NCBI GenBank assembly: GCA_903824295.1
Contig: CAIJWE010000059.1
Coordinates: forward strand, 1-64,000
Source of the DNA: an uncultured Chlorobiaceae bacterium
GTDB taxonomy: Bacteria > Bacteroidota > Chlorobiia > Chlorobiales > Chlorobiaceae
Direction: 5' to 3'
DNA: 64,000 nt
Shown: positions 21,191-32,441 of the stretch, one piece after another
Layout of the letters: each line of letters starts with the position of its first letter
How positions within the stretch are numbered: position 1 is the first letter of the stretch
Notes under the pieces: model-generated
What the model was told of the DNA's origin: nothing
What the model saw: only the letters and a program-made list of their open reading frames with translations
The model's database searches: none
Position numbers and translations under genes: made by a program

Positions 21191-23311
21191 ATGCAAAATA
21201 AAATAACATCCCTGAAGGAACTGTCAAGAAATCTCTGGTGGTCATGGGATACTGAAGCAAAACAGCTTTTCGAAGAGCTCTCCCCTCTCCTCTGGGAAAG
21301 AAACAATCACAATCCGGTCGAACTCTTGCAGCATATCTCCAATGATGAGCTGACCGCCCGATGCGAGCTCGAATACGGAAAAAAAATAGAGTCGGTCTAT
21401 TCACGCTTCACCGACTACCTGAACGCAAAAGAGACCTGGGCGACAATAAACGCGCCTGAACTGGTCGAAAACCCTGTTGCCTATTTCAGTGCGGAGTTCG
21501 GTATTCATGAAAGTGTAAGAATTTATTCCGGCGGACTCGGTGTTCTTGCCGGAGATCACCTGAAATCGGCCAGTGACCTTGGCATTAATTTTATAGGCGT
21601 TACCCTGTTTTACAAAGAGGGCTACTTCCGCCAGTATCTCAATCAGGATGGATGGCAGACGGAAAACTATCCATTGCAGTACCCTGAGAGCCTTCCCATT
21701 GAAAAAGTGACCGATGAGGATGGTAAAGAGCTGATTATTTCGGTCAATATAGCACAAAGTGAAGTTTTTGCACAGGCCTGGCGCCTCAAGGTAGGTCGTG
21801 CTACCCTTTATCTGCTCGACACCAATATTGGGCTCAATGAATCCCACTACCGCGACATCTGTTGCAGGGTCTACGGCGGCGACCAGAATATGCGTATCAA
21901 TCAGGAGATTCTCCTCGGTATCGGCGGGGTAAAACTCCTTGAAAAACTTGGCGAAAAGCCAACGGTCTATCACATGAACGAAGGCCACTCAGCTTTTCTG
22001 ACACTTGAACTTCTTGCCAGGGAGCTTGCCAACGGAGCAACCGAAACAGAAGCGATGGCAAATGTCCGCTCACGCTGCGTCTTCACGACACACACTCCGG
22101 TTCCTGCAGGTCATGACCGCTTCTCGAGAGAGATGATGCACTACACCTTCAATAAGTACATTTCAACGATCGGGATGGACTTCGATGACCTGATGCGGCT
22201 TGGCTCTGAAGACAAGAACAATATCTACGGCCTCTTCACCATGACAGTGCTTGCACTGAACCTCTCACGCACGGCAAACGGTGTATCAAAACTCCACGGA
22301 GAGGTCTCACGCGTCATGTGGCAGCACCTTTACACTGGCAAAAGTGTTGATGAGGTGCCTATCGGTCACATCACCAACGGTGTGCATGCCAGCAGTTGGA
22401 CCTGTGGCCAGACTGCCCTGTTCTGGAACAAATTCGGTGTCAGTGTTGACGAGATGTCGCTCTCACGCGAAACCGCTGAAGCGGTTCTGGCAAAAGTGAC
22501 CGACAGCGAGCTCTGGGCGCTCCGCTATATCCTGAAACGAAACCTTATCGACTTTATCGACCGCTATCTGGCCAACCAGCTTTTTCACCAGCATCTCAAT
22601 TCGTGTCAAAGCGAGTACGACACGTCAAAATCGGCAAAAAACACCTTCTCTCCCGACGTGCTGACCATAGGCTTCGCAAGACGTTTTGCTACCTACAAGC
22701 GCGCACCGCTTATTTTCAGGGATCTTGAGCGTTTGAACAGAATTATCAATAACGAAACAAGACCGCTGCAGATCGTTTTTGCCGGAAAAGCGCATCCGCA
22801 TGACGATGCAGGCAAAGACTATATCCGCCAGATTGTCCAGCACTCCCGCCGGTCAGAGTTCAGCGGTAAAGTTATTTTTCTTGAAAATTACAACCTCGGT
22901 GTTGCAAAACGGATGGTTTCGGGTGTTGATGTCTGGCTGAACACCCCGGTCAGGCCAATGGAGGCGAGCGGTACATCAGGCGAAAAAACCGTACTGCATG
23001 GCGGACTGAATTTCAGTGTTCTCGATGGCTGGTGGCCTGAAGCGTACAATGGCGAAAACGGTTTTTCCATCGCCAACGGGGAATGTTTTGAAAATTATGA
23101 GGAGCAGGACAGCTTTGATGCGGAAAAAATGTACAGTACACTGGAAAACCAGATCATACCAGCATTTTACGAGCGCAACGAAGAGAACATTCCCGTACAG
23201 TGGATCAAAAAAATCCGGAACGCCATTGCAACTATTGCACCGGAATACAACACTCACAGGATGGTTCGTGACTATGCAACCAAATACTATCTGAACAGAA
23301 AAGCGGAATAA
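21191..23311 (+). CDS. glgP: Alpha-glucan family phosphorylase (GT35)
   Basis: NLWWSWDTEAKQLFEEL, AYFSAEFGIHESVRIYSGGLGVLAGDHLKSASDLG, FATYKRAPLIFRD, NTPVRPMEASGTSGEKTVLHGGLNFSVLDGWWPE. Confidence 0.93.
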   Translation: MQNKITSLKELSRNLWWSWDTEAKQLFEELSPLLWERNNHNPVELLQHISNDELTARCELEYGKKIESVYSRFTDYLNAKETWATINAPELVENPVAYFSAEFGIHESVRIYSGGLGVLAGDHLKSASDLGINFIGVTLFYKEGYFRQYLNQDGWQTENYPLQYPESLPIEKVTDEDGKELIISVNIAQSEVFAQAWRLKVGRATLYLLDTNIGLNESHYRDICCRVYGGDQNMRINQEILLGIGGVKLLEKLGEKPTVYHMNEGHSAFLTLELLARELANGATETEAMANVRSRCVFTTHTPVPAGHDRFSREMMHYTFNKYISTIGMDFDDLMRLGSEDKNNIYGLFTMTVLALNLSRTANGVSKLHGEVSRVMWQHLYTGKSVDEVPIGHITNGVHASSWTCGQTALFWNKFGVSVDEMSLSRETAEAVLAKVTDSELWALRYILKRNLIDFIDRYLANQLFHQHLNSCQSEYDTSKSAKNTFSPDVLTIGFARRFATYKRAPLIFRDLERLNRIINNETRPLQIVFAGKAHPHDDAGKDYIRQIVQHSRRSEFSGKVIFLENYNLGVAKRMVSGVDVWLNTPVRPMEASGTSGEKTVLHGGLNFSVLDGWWPEAYNGENGFSIANGECFENYEEQDSFDAEKMYSTLENQIIPAFYERNEENIPVQWIKKIRNAIATIAPEYNTHRMVRDYATKYYLNRKAE

Positions 23312-23337
23312 AGGCCGGTTCTGCATCTCTTTTTTAT

Positions 23338-23366
23338 TCCTGATTGGCTCAAAATGCCAATCAGGA
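23338..23366. repeat. Hairpin downstream of glgP
   Basis: tcctgattggc-tcaaaat-gccaatcagga: perfect 11-bp inverted repeat without a clear T-tail. Confidence 0.6.
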
Positions 23367-23400
23367 GTAGATTTGATTTCATCCCCTCTCAAGCGACACC

Positions 23401-24345
23401 ATGAGTCACAACAACATCCCCGACACTCCACCCTTTGCTGCACTCTCTCTCGGGCGGGGTCTTGAATTAAAATCACCGGTACTCCTTGCATCGGGCACCG
23501 TCTCGTACGGTGAAGAGCTGAGTCAACTCTGTGATCTTTCCAAAATAGGCGGCATCGTCACCAAGGCCATCTCCCTCGAACCAAGAGCGGGCAATCTTCC
23601 CCGGCGCATTGCAGAAACGCCATCAGGCATGATCAATGCGATCGGACTGGCCAATGTGGGAGTAGAGCGGTTCATTACTGAAAAAGCACCTTTTCTTTGC
23701 CAGCTCGATACGTCGGTCATCGTCAACATTGCAGGACGCTCAATCGACGAGTACTGTGCCGTTGTTGCACAGCTTGACCAAGTCGAGGGGCTCAGCGCCT
23801 ACGAGATCAACCTCTCCTGCCCGAACGTCAAGGGTGAGTGCATGATTATGGGGGTAAGCCGGGAAGCAACCTTTGAAATTGTTTCGGAGCTGCGCCAGGT
23901 CACCAAACGCCATCTCATGATCAAGCTGACTCCGAACGTCACCTCCATCAGCTCAATCGCTCTTGCTGCCCAGGAGGCTGGCGCCGACTCTCTCTCACTC
24001 ATCAACACCGTGGTCGGCATGGCCATCAATTATAAAACCCGCAGGCCTCTCTTGAAAAACATTACAGGAGGGCTTTCCGGTCCGGCAATAAAGCCGATAG
24101 CCCTGGCAAAAGTTTGGGAGGTGTACAATGCCGTTGCCATTCCCATTGTCGGTATGGGAGGCATTGCGTGCTTTGAGGATGCCATGGAGTTCTTCCTTGC
24201 TGGCTCAAGCGCCATACAGATCGGTACGATGAACTTTGTCTATCCCGATATCGGCGAAAAGGTGGCCACCGCCATTGAAGAGCACTTTTCAGCTCCGGGT
24301 GCAGTTCCCCTCAGGGAGTATACCGGAACTCTGATCACCGATTAA
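23401..24345 (+). CDS. pyrD: Dihydroorotate dehydrogenase
   Basis: LKSPVLLASGTVSYGEEL, INLSCPNVKGECMIMG, GGLSGPAIKPIALAKVWEV, GMGGIACFEDAMEFFLAGSSAIQIGT. Confidence 0.93.
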   Translation: MSHNNIPDTPPFAALSLGRGLELKSPVLLASGTVSYGEELSQLCDLSKIGGIVTKAISLEPRAGNLPRRIAETPSGMINAIGLANVGVERFITEKAPFLCQLDTSVIVNIAGRSIDEYCAVVAQLDQVEGLSAYEINLSCPNVKGECMIMGVSREATFEIVSELRQVTKRHLMIKLTPNVTSISSIALAAQEAGADSLSLINTVVGMAINYKTRRPLLKNITGGLSGPAIKPIALAKVWEVYNAVAIPIVGMGGIACFEDAMEFFLAGSSAIQIGTMNFVYPDIGEKVATAIEEHFSAPGAVPLREYTGTLITD

Positions 24346-24366
24346 CCCTTAAACCCACGAAGAACC

Positions 24367-24840
24367 ATGCGTATTGGAATTGGTATTGATGTACACCCTT
24401 TTGCAGAGGGGCGGAAACTGGTAATCGGTGGCGTTCATATCCCCGGACACCATGGTCTCGACGGCCACAGTGATGCCGACGTTTTGCTTCACGCCGTCAG
24501 CGACGCTCTTCTTGGTGCAGCAGCCCTGGGAGATATCGGGTTGCACTTCCCCAACACCAGCCAGGAGTTCAAGGATATCGACAGCATGATTCTGCTCCGG
24601 CATGTCAGAAAGCTGCTCGAAAAGCATGGCTACCAGATCGTGAACATTGATACGATGCTGCTTCTTGAAGAGCCTAAAATTGCCCCCTACATTACTGAAA
24701 TGCGCAAAAATATTGCACGCTGTCTCGACGTTGAAATCGGAGCAATCTCAGTCAAGGCAACCACCAACGAAAAACTTGGCTACATCGGTCGTGTTGAGGG
24801 CGCTGCCGCACATGCGGTCTGCATCATTCGGCAAAGCTAA
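24367..24840 (+). CDS. ispF: 2-C-methyl-D-erythritol 2,4-cyclodiphosphate synthase
   Basis: [67 protein letters not shown]. Confidence 0.97.
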   Translation: MRIGIGIDVHPFAEGRKLVIGGVHIPGHHGLDGHSDADVLLHAVSDALLGAAALGDIGLHFPNTSQEFKDIDSMILLRHVRKLLEKHGYQIVNIDTMLLLEEPKIAPYITEMRKNIARCLDVEIGAISVKATTNEKLGYIGRVEGAAAHAVCIIRQS

Positions 24841-26111
24841 GCCCCGACTTCACCTCTCAGGATGGTAACCGGTACATAGCGTGTCGCCTTTCTTGCCGGG
24901 TTCCACGAAGAGAGTACGGCAATGAGGATACCGAAAACAATGACGATCAGATGAGCATCGGCCATTTCAATAACATTGATCCGGTCACTTTTCAGTACCC
25001 CTGCCGTCGTTGCCTCAAAACGGATTGAGGCCACAAACTGGCAGATAAAATGGCCGACAGGGCTGCCAATCAGCACGCCGAGAAGGCCAATCATAAACCC
25101 TTCAAGCATGAAAATACGGGTAATGTTTTTTCCCGGCATCCCCATGGAGCGCATAATGGCTATATCCTTGACTTTCTGCAGAATGACCGTCGTCATGACG
25201 GATGAAACGCCGAGACCCGCCACAATAAAAACAAACCCGACAAGAACCAGTGTAATGAGTGCGTTTCGGTTATAAAACTCAATGACGTTACGGTTGGTTT
25301 CATCCCAGCTCTCACTTTTATAGCCACTGAGTGCCTCCACCCTGTCGGATGTCTGCTGGGCACGCTCAACATGCGCCGTTCTCAGGCCGATGCCACTCAC
25401 CGAATTGGAGGCGACACCCTCCATCCTCTGGGCAAAAGAGAGGTTGACATAAGCCTCGCGCTCATCCTTGGCATTAAAACCGCTGCTGAAACGCCCAACA
25501 ATCGTTACAGGAAACTCTTCGCTGTTTTTTGTCACCAGCACAATCCTGTCGCGGTAATGGACATTGAGTTTTTTTGCCAGTAGGTCCCCGACAAGCACAC
25601 CATTCGGCGTAGAGGCCAACTCGTCGAGGGCTCCATGCTCAAGAAGATTCTTTTTCAGGCCAGCAATCTCAGCTTCAAGGTGAGGAACTACGCCTCGGAC
25701 AATACAGGGTGTAAAGCGTGTTTTATTACGTGCAAGAACCTTGCTGAGCACAAAGGGTGAAATACTCCGGAGCTCCTCAACAGGCCGGATACTCTCCACA
25801 ACTTCAGCATAGTTCTTGATCACATCCTGGTCATTCTGATTGATATTTCTCGTCACCATCGAAACCATGCTGCCTTGCTGCCCTATAATGTTCTCGGGCA
25901 CCTGCGGCACAACCCGTTCTGCACTGATGACCACATGGGGAGCGGTGTCGATCACCTTTGCAATAACATTTGATGATGAACCCCGGGAAACAGCGATGGT
26001 TGTCACCAGCATGGCCGAACCGACTGCCACACCAAGTGCGGTAAGGAGCGTCTGGCGTTTTCTCTCCTTCAGATGCACAAAAGCGATACGAGCCTGATCT
26101 CTGTAGTTCAT
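24837..26111 (-). CDS. ABC transporter permease, FtsX/MacB/LolE type
   Basis: [35 protein letters not shown]-terminal TM and C-terminal FtsX-like domain [41 protein letters not shown]. Confidence 0.88.
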   Translation of the reverse strand: MNYRDQARIAFVHLKERKRQTLLTALGVAVGSAMLVTTIAVSRGSSSNVIAKVIDTAPHVVISAERVVPQVPENIIGQQGSMVSMVTRNINQNDQDVIKNYAEVVESIRPVEELRSISPFVLSKVLARNKTRFTPCIVRGVVPHLEAEIAGLKKNLLEHGALDELASTPNGVLVGDLLAKKLNVHYRDRIVLVTKNSEEFPVTIVGRFSSGFNAKDEREAYVNLSFAQRMEGVASNSVSGIGLRTAHVERAQQTSDRVEALSGYKSESWDETNRNVIEFYNRNALITLVLVGFVFIVAGLGVSSVMTTVILQKVKDIAIMRSMGMPGKNITRIFMLEGFMIGLLGVLIGSPVGHFICQFVASIRFEATTAGVLKSDRINVIEMADAHLIVIVFGILIAVLSSWNPARKATRYVPVTILRGEVGA

Positions 26112-26296
26112 AAAAAAATCCGTTGTTCAGTCATCTTCGGAGCGGAAGGGCCGTTATTAAATTTTGAGACTTATCGTTGAAAAATCACACAAAAAATCTA
26201 TCTTGACTGCCAGACGCAGGGGAGATTTTTCCCTGACAAATAAAGAAATTAGATCATTAAATACTAACCTTGACATCGAAACAGGAGAACATAACT

Positions 26297-27502
26297 GTGA
26301 AAAAAATTGGTATCCTTACCAGCGGCGGGGATTGCGGCGGGCTTAATGCTGTGCTGAAAGGTGCGGCAATGATGGCTCTCTCAAAAGAGCTTGAACTCTT
26401 TATTATCCCCAACGGCTACGCAGGTTTATACAACCTTGTCGATCAGGAGTCGATTGTCCGGCTCGACCAGCTTCGGCTCGACCGCTTTGACGCAAGTTTT
26501 GCCGGATCAGAAGCGGGCCATTCGAGAGTTAAAATCAAAGCGATAAGCAATCCTGACAAGTACAACCGCATCAAGGCCGGCATGAAAAAATTCGGCATTG
26601 ATGCACTCATTATCAGCGGAGGCGACGATTCGGGCAGCGTCATGGTCGATTTGAACCAGCAAGGAATTCAGTGCATTCACGCGCCAAAAACCATGGATCT
26701 CGACTTGCAGACCTATTCTGTCGGCGGCGACTCTACCATCAACCGCATTGCACAGTTTGTGCACGACCTGAAAACAACAGGCAAAACCCATAACAGGGTT
26801 CTGGTCACCGAAGTATTCGGCCGCTATGCTGGCCATACAGCCTTCCGCAGCGGCGTTGCGGCTGAAGCGGACTGTATTCTCATACCCGAAATTCCGGCAG
26901 ACTGGGATGTTGTTTACGAGCACCTTGCAGAGCGCTTTACCCGCAGGATCAGGGAGAGCGACGTCCACAGCGGCACCTATACCATTGTTGTTGCTGAAGG
27001 GCTGAAAAATGCCGACGGCACCGATATTGTTGATGAATCGGCGGGCATTGACGCCTTTGGTCACAAAAAACTTGCCGGTGCTGGAAAATTCACCTGCCAG
27101 CAGATCCAGAAAAGAATGAAAGCCGATCCGGCCATGCCGATTTTCATGAAAGAGACCGGCATGTTTGTTGAGGGTGTCTATGAAATTCCGGAGGTCCGTG
27201 AAATTCATCCTGGTCACCTGGTCCGTTCCGGAAACTCTTCAGCCTACGACATTAACTTCGGCTTTGAAGCCGGTGCAGCAGCCGTTTTGCTCCTGCTCGA
27301 CGGAAAAACCGGCGTCACTATATCCAAGGTCAAGGGACGCAAGGTAGAGTTTATTGAATCAAGCAAAGCGATTGTTCAGCGCCATGTCGATTTGGACCAC
27401 GTCGCCATGTACGAGTCACTCGGCATCTGCTTTGGACGCAAACCCGTCGCCTATGACCCGATTCTGCGTGAAGTCGAAGGCGTTTACGAAAGAATCTACT
27501 GA
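26297..27502 (+). CDS. 6-phosphofructokinase, residue pattern suggests PPi-dependent or atypical type
   Basis: GTG start with VKKIGILTSGGDCGGLNAVLKGA; ALIISGGDDSGSV; HAPKTMDLDLQTYSVGGDSTIN; VTEVFGRYAGHTA. Confidence 0.85.
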   Translation: MKKIGILTSGGDCGGLNAVLKGAAMMALSKELELFIIPNGYAGLYNLVDQESIVRLDQLRLDRFDASFAGSEAGHSRVKIKAISNPDKYNRIKAGMKKFGIDALIISGGDDSGSVMVDLNQQGIQCIHAPKTMDLDLQTYSVGGDSTINRIAQFVHDLKTTGKTHNRVLVTEVFGRYAGHTAFRSGVAAEADCILIPEIPADWDVVYEHLAERFTRRIRESDVHSGTYTIVVAEGLKNADGTDIVDESAGIDAFGHKKLAGAGKFTCQQIQKRMKADPAMPIFMKETGMFVEGVYEIPEVREIHPGHLVRSGNSSAYDINFGFEAGAAAVLLLLDGKTGVTISKVKGRKVEFIESSKAIVQRHVDLDHVAMYESLGICFGRKPVAYDPILREVEGVYERIY

Positions 27503-27525
27503 CAACCTCACTCGTCCGAAGAATA

Positions 27526-27555
27526 AAAAACCCCGCAACAGAAAGCGGGGTTTTT
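27526..27555 (+). terminator. Rho-independent terminator after the phosphofructokinase gene
   Basis: aaaaaccccgc-aacagaaa-gcggggttttt followed by T-rich sequence. Confidence 0.9.
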
Positions 27556-27606
27556 ATATCTTGAGGTTTACTCCTGCAAATACCATTAACACCCAACACC
27601 TGCATC

Positions 27607-28518
27607 ATGAACAAGTCTGCCAAAATCTGGATGAACGGCGAACTGATTGACTGGATTGACGCAAAAATCCACATTCTGTCACATGTTGTCCACTACGGAT
27701 CATCTCTCTTTGAAGGAATCCGCTGCTATGAAACCCAGAAAGGGTCGGCTGTGCTCTTTCTTGATGAGCATATCAGACGCCTCAGGGACTCATCAAAAAT
27801 ATACCGTATTGAAATTCCATACTCCGAAAAAGAGCTGAAAGAGGCCATCATCGCCACCATTCAGGCCAACAGTTTCAAATCGTGCTACATCCGCCCGCTG
27901 GTTTACCGCGGACAGGGAGCTTTGGGAGTCAACCCGCACCGTGCATCAATCGAGGTTGCCATTGCTACCTGGGAGTGGGGCACCTACCTTGGCGAAGATG
28001 TGCTTGAAACCGGCGTTGACGTCCGCGTCTCCTCCTGGACCCGTCCGGCCCCGAACACCCTTCCTGCATGGGCAAAAGCCGGAGGTAACTATCTGAACTC
28101 GCAGCTCATCAAAATGGAAGCCTTGATGGACGACTACGCCGAAGGGCTTGCTCTCGATGTCAACGGTTATGTTTCAGAAGGAAGCGGCGAAAATATTTTT
28201 GTCATCCGCGACGGCATTATCTACACCCCGATGTCGGGCCAGTCAATACTGCCAGGCTTTACCCGCTACGCCATCATGCACATCGCAAAAGAGCTGGGTT
28301 ACGAAGTCCGCGAAACACTGATTCCACGCGAAGCACTCTATATTGCTGACGAGGTATTCCTGACCGGCACTGCGGCGGAAATCACTCCGGTCAGAAGCAT
28401 CGACAAATATCCGATCGGCAATGAAAAACGGGGCCCGATTACTGAAGTGCTGCAGGAGGCATATCTTAAAATTGTCCACAGTGGCGAAGATCCGTACAAC
28501 TGGCTAACCTTTATCTGA
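27607..28518 (+). CDS. ilvE: Branched-chain amino acid aminotransferase
   Basis: HVVHYGSSLFEGIRCYET, GYVSEGSGENIFVIRDG, DEVFLTGTAAEITPVRSID. Confidence 0.95.
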   Translation: MNKSAKIWMNGELIDWIDAKIHILSHVVHYGSSLFEGIRCYETQKGSAVLFLDEHIRRLRDSSKIYRIEIPYSEKELKEAIIATIQANSFKSCYIRPLVYRGQGALGVNPHRASIEVAIATWEWGTYLGEDVLETGVDVRVSSWTRPAPNTLPAWAKAGGNYLNSQLIKMEALMDDYAEGLALDVNGYVSEGSGENIFVIRDGIIYTPMSGQSILPGFTRYAIMHIAKELGYEVRETLIPREALYIADEVFLTGTAAEITPVRSIDKYPIGNEKRGPITEVLQEAYLKIVHSGEDPYNWLTFI

Positions 28519-28535
28519 GCACCCAAAAGCCTCGC

Positions 28536-29708
28536 ATGAGCTGGAAAAACATTATCGGTCAAAAGCAGCAGATCCGCGTCCTGCAGCAAGCACTGGCAAC
28601 AGGGCGCCTCGCCCATGCCTACCTTTTCACCGGCCCTGACGGGTCGGGAAAAGAGTCGGTAGCCTTTGAACTCGCCTCGCTGCTCAACTGCCAGAATTCG
28701 ACAACCGGCAATGAGGAGGGTTCATGCGGCAAATGCCCTGATTGCGTACAGATACAGGCATTCATGCACCCGAATGTCGAGTATATTTTTCCGGTAGAAT
28801 CGGCCCTGCTCGATCCGGGAGAGTCTGCAAAAAAAGAGAACAAGCGCTTTACCGATGCAAAAGAGCGCTACGACGCACTGCTCGAACAAAAAAAACAAAA
28901 CCCCTATTTCTCTCCTGCCATGGAGCGCTCCATGGGCATTCTGACTGAACAGGTCGTCGCGCTCCAGCACAAAGCGATGTTTATGCCGAGTGAGGGGAGC
29001 AAAAAGATTTTCATTATTTCGCAGGCCGAACGGCTGCACCCATCGGCGGCAAACAAACTGCTCAAACTGCTCGAAGAGCCGCCATCACACGTCCTCTTCA
29101 TTCTTGTCACATCACGGCCGGACGCGCTGCTCCCTACCATCCGTTCGCGATGTCAGGCGGTCCGCTTTTCACGCGTCACCTCGCAGGAGTTGCGACTCTG
29201 GCTGCTCGAAAACCGTCCGGAGATCCAGGAACCCGATCTGAGCTTTATTGTCAATTTTTCGAGGGGAAATCTCCGGCTTGCCTGGGAGTTCATCAACAAC
29301 CGCGACAGCAACATAGCCGAAACCGCGACCATTGTGCTGCGAAACCAGGCACTCGAATACCTGCGCAAGGTGCTCACCCCCAGCCGCTTCCACGAAGCGA
29401 TCACCTCATGCGAGCAGAACGCCAAAACCCTTTCTCGTGGCGACCTTGTACTCTTTCTCGCCGCTCTTCTCCTCTTCTTTCAGGACGCAAACCACCGCCG
29501 GATCAATCCCGACTTTCAGGAACTGAACAACCCTGACATCAGCGACGCCATCGACCGTTTCGCAAAAAACTTCCCCAATCCTGATTTCTTTCAGATATCG
29601 ACCATTACCGAAGAGGCCATCCGCTCGATCGAACGCAACGCCAGCCCGCTCCTCGTCATGGCCTCATTTACGGCTGAAATCAAGGGGTTACTGCTGCGCA
29701 AGGCATAA
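28536..29708 (+). CDS. holB: DNA polymerase III delta' subunit
   Basis: IIGQKQQIRVLQQALATGRLAHAYLFTGPDGSGKES, CGKCPDCVQIQAFMHPNV, NKLLKLLEEPPSHVLFILVTSRPDALLPTIRSRCQ. Confidence 0.93.
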   Translation: MSWKNIIGQKQQIRVLQQALATGRLAHAYLFTGPDGSGKESVAFELASLLNCQNSTTGNEEGSCGKCPDCVQIQAFMHPNVEYIFPVESALLDPGESAKKENKRFTDAKERYDALLEQKKQNPYFSPAMERSMGILTEQVVALQHKAMFMPSEGSKKIFIISQAERLHPSAANKLLKLLEEPPSHVLFILVTSRPDALLPTIRSRCQAVRFSRVTSQELRLWLLENRPEIQEPDLSFIVNFSRGNLRLAWEFINNRDSNIAETATIVLRNQALEYLRKVLTPSRFHEAITSCEQNAKTLSRGDLVLFLAALLLFFQDANHRRINPDFQELNNPDISDAIDRFAKNFPNPDFFQISTITEEAIRSIERNASPLLVMASFTAEIKGLLLRKA

Positions 29709-29715
29709 AATAAAG

Positions 29716-30036
29716 TCAACAGGTACCGGTAGTCAAATCAATCCAATCAAGATAGCCCGCCAATCCGCCGGTTATGGGGAGTTTAATGATTTCCGGCACG
29801 TCGTAGGGGTGGTGCTCCTTAATATGGGCTTCAAGATTGCCGTAACAGGCCTCTGTGGTCTTGATGTACAGGGCAACTTCACCCTCTTTCTGCAACTTCC
29901 CTTCCCAGATATAAAAGCTGCGAATTTCAGCCATCTGAACGCAAGCGGCAAGCCGGTTGCCAAGAATACCCTCCGCAAGCTTTTCGGCAACCTCACGGTC
30001 GGGGGCTGTGGTAATAACCATGCAATAAGCGCTCAT
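29716..30036 (-). CDS. cutA: Divalent cation tolerance protein CutA
   Basis: ITTAPDREVAEKLAEGILGNRLAACVQMAEIRSFYIWEGKLQKEGEVALYIKTTE. Confidence 0.95.
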   Translation of the reverse strand: MSAYCMVITTAPDREVAEKLAEGILGNRLAACVQMAEIRSFYIWEGKLQKEGEVALYIKTTEACYGNLEAHIKEHHPYDVPEIIKLPITGGLAGYLDWIDLTTGTC

Positions 30037-30056
30037 ACACTTTTCGGGGAATAGCG

Positions 30057-31151
30057 TTACAACTCTATAAGCTCCTTGCTGAAGTGCTGCAAAGAGGTTG
30101 CTCCATTGAGCCCCATCACTACCGTATCCTCAATGCGCACTCCGAATTTCCCGGGCAGGTAGATACCCGGCTCAATGGTAAACAGCATATTCTCCTGCAA
30201 GGTGTGTTCCCCTTTCGGGCTGATCCGCGGCTCTTCGTGCACCTGAAGACCAACACCGTGACCGAGGCCATGGCCAAACTCATCGCCGTAACCGTGACCG
30301 GCAATAAAGTGGCGAACCTCCCCGTCAAGCTCTTTGGCCGTCATCCCGCACCGCGCCGAAGCAACACCAAGCGCCTGCGCCTCCTGTACTATACGGTAAA
30401 CATTCCGGGCTTCGCCTGAAACATGGCCAAGCGAAACCGTACGAGTTTGATCGGAAGCATAGCCGTCATAAACACACCCGATATCAAGCACAATCAGCTC
30501 TCCTGACCTGAAACGGATATTTGTGGGAGTTGCATGAGGCATGGCGGAACGCGCTCCAGCGGCCACAATGGGGTCGAAGGAGTCTTTTTCGGCGCCAAGC
30601 TTCTTATGCTGGTAGCTGATCTCTGCGGCAATATCGAGTTCCGTCACTGCAGAGGAAATCATGGGAAGAACCCCCTCAAGCACCAGTTCGCTGATTTCAA
30701 CCGCACGACGCATTTTTGCAAGCTCAATCTCATTTTTGAGCATCCTGAACTCATCAAAAAAAGAGTCGACAGGAATCACCCGTTGTTTGCCGAGAATCTG
30801 CTCGATCAGGCGGGTTGCCTCATGCCAGGTAACATGATCGGACTGCAATGCAACCAGTTCTCCAAGGGGATAGCGACCTGAGCCAAGCTCAGCCGCAAAA
30901 CCGTCAGTGGCAATAACTGTTTCAGCCACACTCACCTCCAGTGCCGCCTGCTCCCTGTAGCGAAAATCGGTAAAAAGCCAGCATTTTTCTCTGGTAATCA
31001 GCACTCTGGCACTTGAGCCGCTGAAACCGGTCAACCAGCGGATAACGGCAAGATCGGTAACAATAAGAGCATCAAGAGCCTGACTCATCATTTTCCTTAA
31101 AACCATCCGCACGGCCTCTTTCCGGTATAATGTACTCTGCTGACTTTCCAT
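30057..31151 (-). CDS. Xaa-Pro peptidase (M24 family)
   Basis: SFDPIVAAGARSAMPHATPTNIRFRSGELIVLDIGCVYDGYASDQTRTV; GHGLGHGVGLQVHEEPRIS; FTIEPGIYLPGKFGVRIEDTV. Probable start is the internal MESQQST. Confidence 0.92.
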   Translation of the reverse strand: MESQQSTLYRKEAVRMVLRKMMSQALDALIVTDLAVIRWLTGFSGSSARVLITREKCWLFTDFRYREQAALEVSVAETVIATDGFAAELGSGRYPLGELVALQSDHVTWHEATRLIEQILGKQRVIPVDSFFDEFRMLKNEIELAKMRRAVEISELVLEGVLPMISSAVTELDIAAEISYQHKKLGAEKDSFDPIVAAGARSAMPHATPTNIRFRSGELIVLDIGCVYDGYASDQTRTVSLGHVSGEARNVYRIVQEAQALGVASARCGMTAKELDGEVRHFIAGHGYGDEFGHGLGHGVGLQVHEEPRISPKGEHTLQENMLFTIEPGIYLPGKFGVRIEDTVVMGLNGATSLQHFSKELIEL

Positions 31152-31316
31152 GTGTGTTTTTTTCCAAGACACGTTGATTCAAAATAATTACCGACTTCGC
31201 ACCCTCGCGGCCAGTGCGAGAAGAATCAATGCTACTTTATTATGTACATTTAGATCAATTCTTGCTATTATTTACATTTACAAAAATTCGCAACCATTTG
31301 CCAACCAACCGCTCTC

Positions 31317-32372
31317 ATGCCACAAAAAATATTGCTTCAAAAGCTGCTTGCAGGCGACGATTTTTCACAGGAAGAGATGACCTTCTGCATGAACAGCATT
31401 ATGGATGGCCTTTTTTCAGATATAGTTATTGCGGCACTGCTTGCCCTTCAGCAGAAAAAAGGGGTTTCCCCAGCGGAGGCTGCCGGCGCTTACTACAGCC
31501 TGATGGCCAAAGCGAGCACCATTGAGCTGGATGATGATGCGGTCGATACCTGTGGAACTGGCGGAGACCATGCCGGTACCTTCAATATTTCAACGACCGC
31601 ATCAATCATTGCCAACAGTGCCGGAGTGCGCATTGCCAAGCATGGAAACCGTTCGGTAACAAGCAGTTGCGGCAGTGCCGATGTGCTTGAGGCACTCGGT
31701 TTTACCATTGATCTTCCCCCTGAAGCAACTAAAGAGCTGTTTCAACAGACCGGTTTTGCTTTTCTGTTTGCTCCTCTCTACCACCCGTCAATGAAAAGAG
31801 TGGCCCCTGTCCGCCGGGAACTCGGCATCAGGACCATCTTCAATATTCTCGGTCCCCTGATCAATCCGGCAAGGGCAAAACGGCAATTGGTCGGAGTTTT
31901 TAACCGGGAGCTGATGGAGCTCTATGCCGAAGTACTGCTCCAGACGGGAGCCCGCCATGCGATGATTGTGCATGCCATGACTGAAGAGGGGACGGCACTT
32001 GACGAACCGAGTCTCAACGGACCGACGCATATTATTGAAATACAGAATGGAAGCTTCAAAAGATATACGGTTTATCCTGAAGAGTTCGGCCTGACGCGCC
32101 ATGCCCTCGCGGAAATTCAGGGGGGGAAACGGGATGAAAACGCGCTCATTATCCGCCGGATCCTTGACGGCAGCGCTCCGACAGCACACATCAATGCAGC
32201 GCTCTTTACCACCGCCATGGCCTGTCACGTCTCCGGAAAAACGGCCACCATCAATGACGGCTTTATTGTAGCAAGAGAGGCGCTCGAAAGCGGTCAGTCT
32301 GAGAAAAAATGGCATAAGATTCTGAAAATCAACGCTGAACTCTCACGGCAGTACCGGCCTGCCATCAACTAA
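31317..32372 (+). CDS. trpD: Anthranilate phosphoribosyltransferase
   Basis: [55 protein letters not shown]. Confidence 0.97.
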   Translation: MPQKILLQKLLAGDDFSQEEMTFCMNSIMDGLFSDIVIAALLALQQKKGVSPAEAAGAYYSLMAKASTIELDDDAVDTCGTGGDHAGTFNISTTASIIANSAGVRIAKHGNRSVTSSCGSADVLEALGFTIDLPPEATKELFQQTGFAFLFAPLYHPSMKRVAPVRRELGIRTIFNILGPLINPARAKRQLVGVFNRELMELYAEVLLQTGARHAMIVHAMTEEGTALDEPSLNGPTHIIEIQNGSFKRYTVYPEEFGLTRHALAEIQGGKRDENALIIRRILDGSAPTAHINAALFTTAMACHVSGKTATINDGFIVAREALESGQSEKKWHKILKINAELSRQYRPAIN

Positions 32373-32441
32373 ATCCTTACCATTTTAGCCAAAAAACTTG
32401 TATACTGTCTGCCATGTTTTTAAGCTGTAGCGAGAACCATT

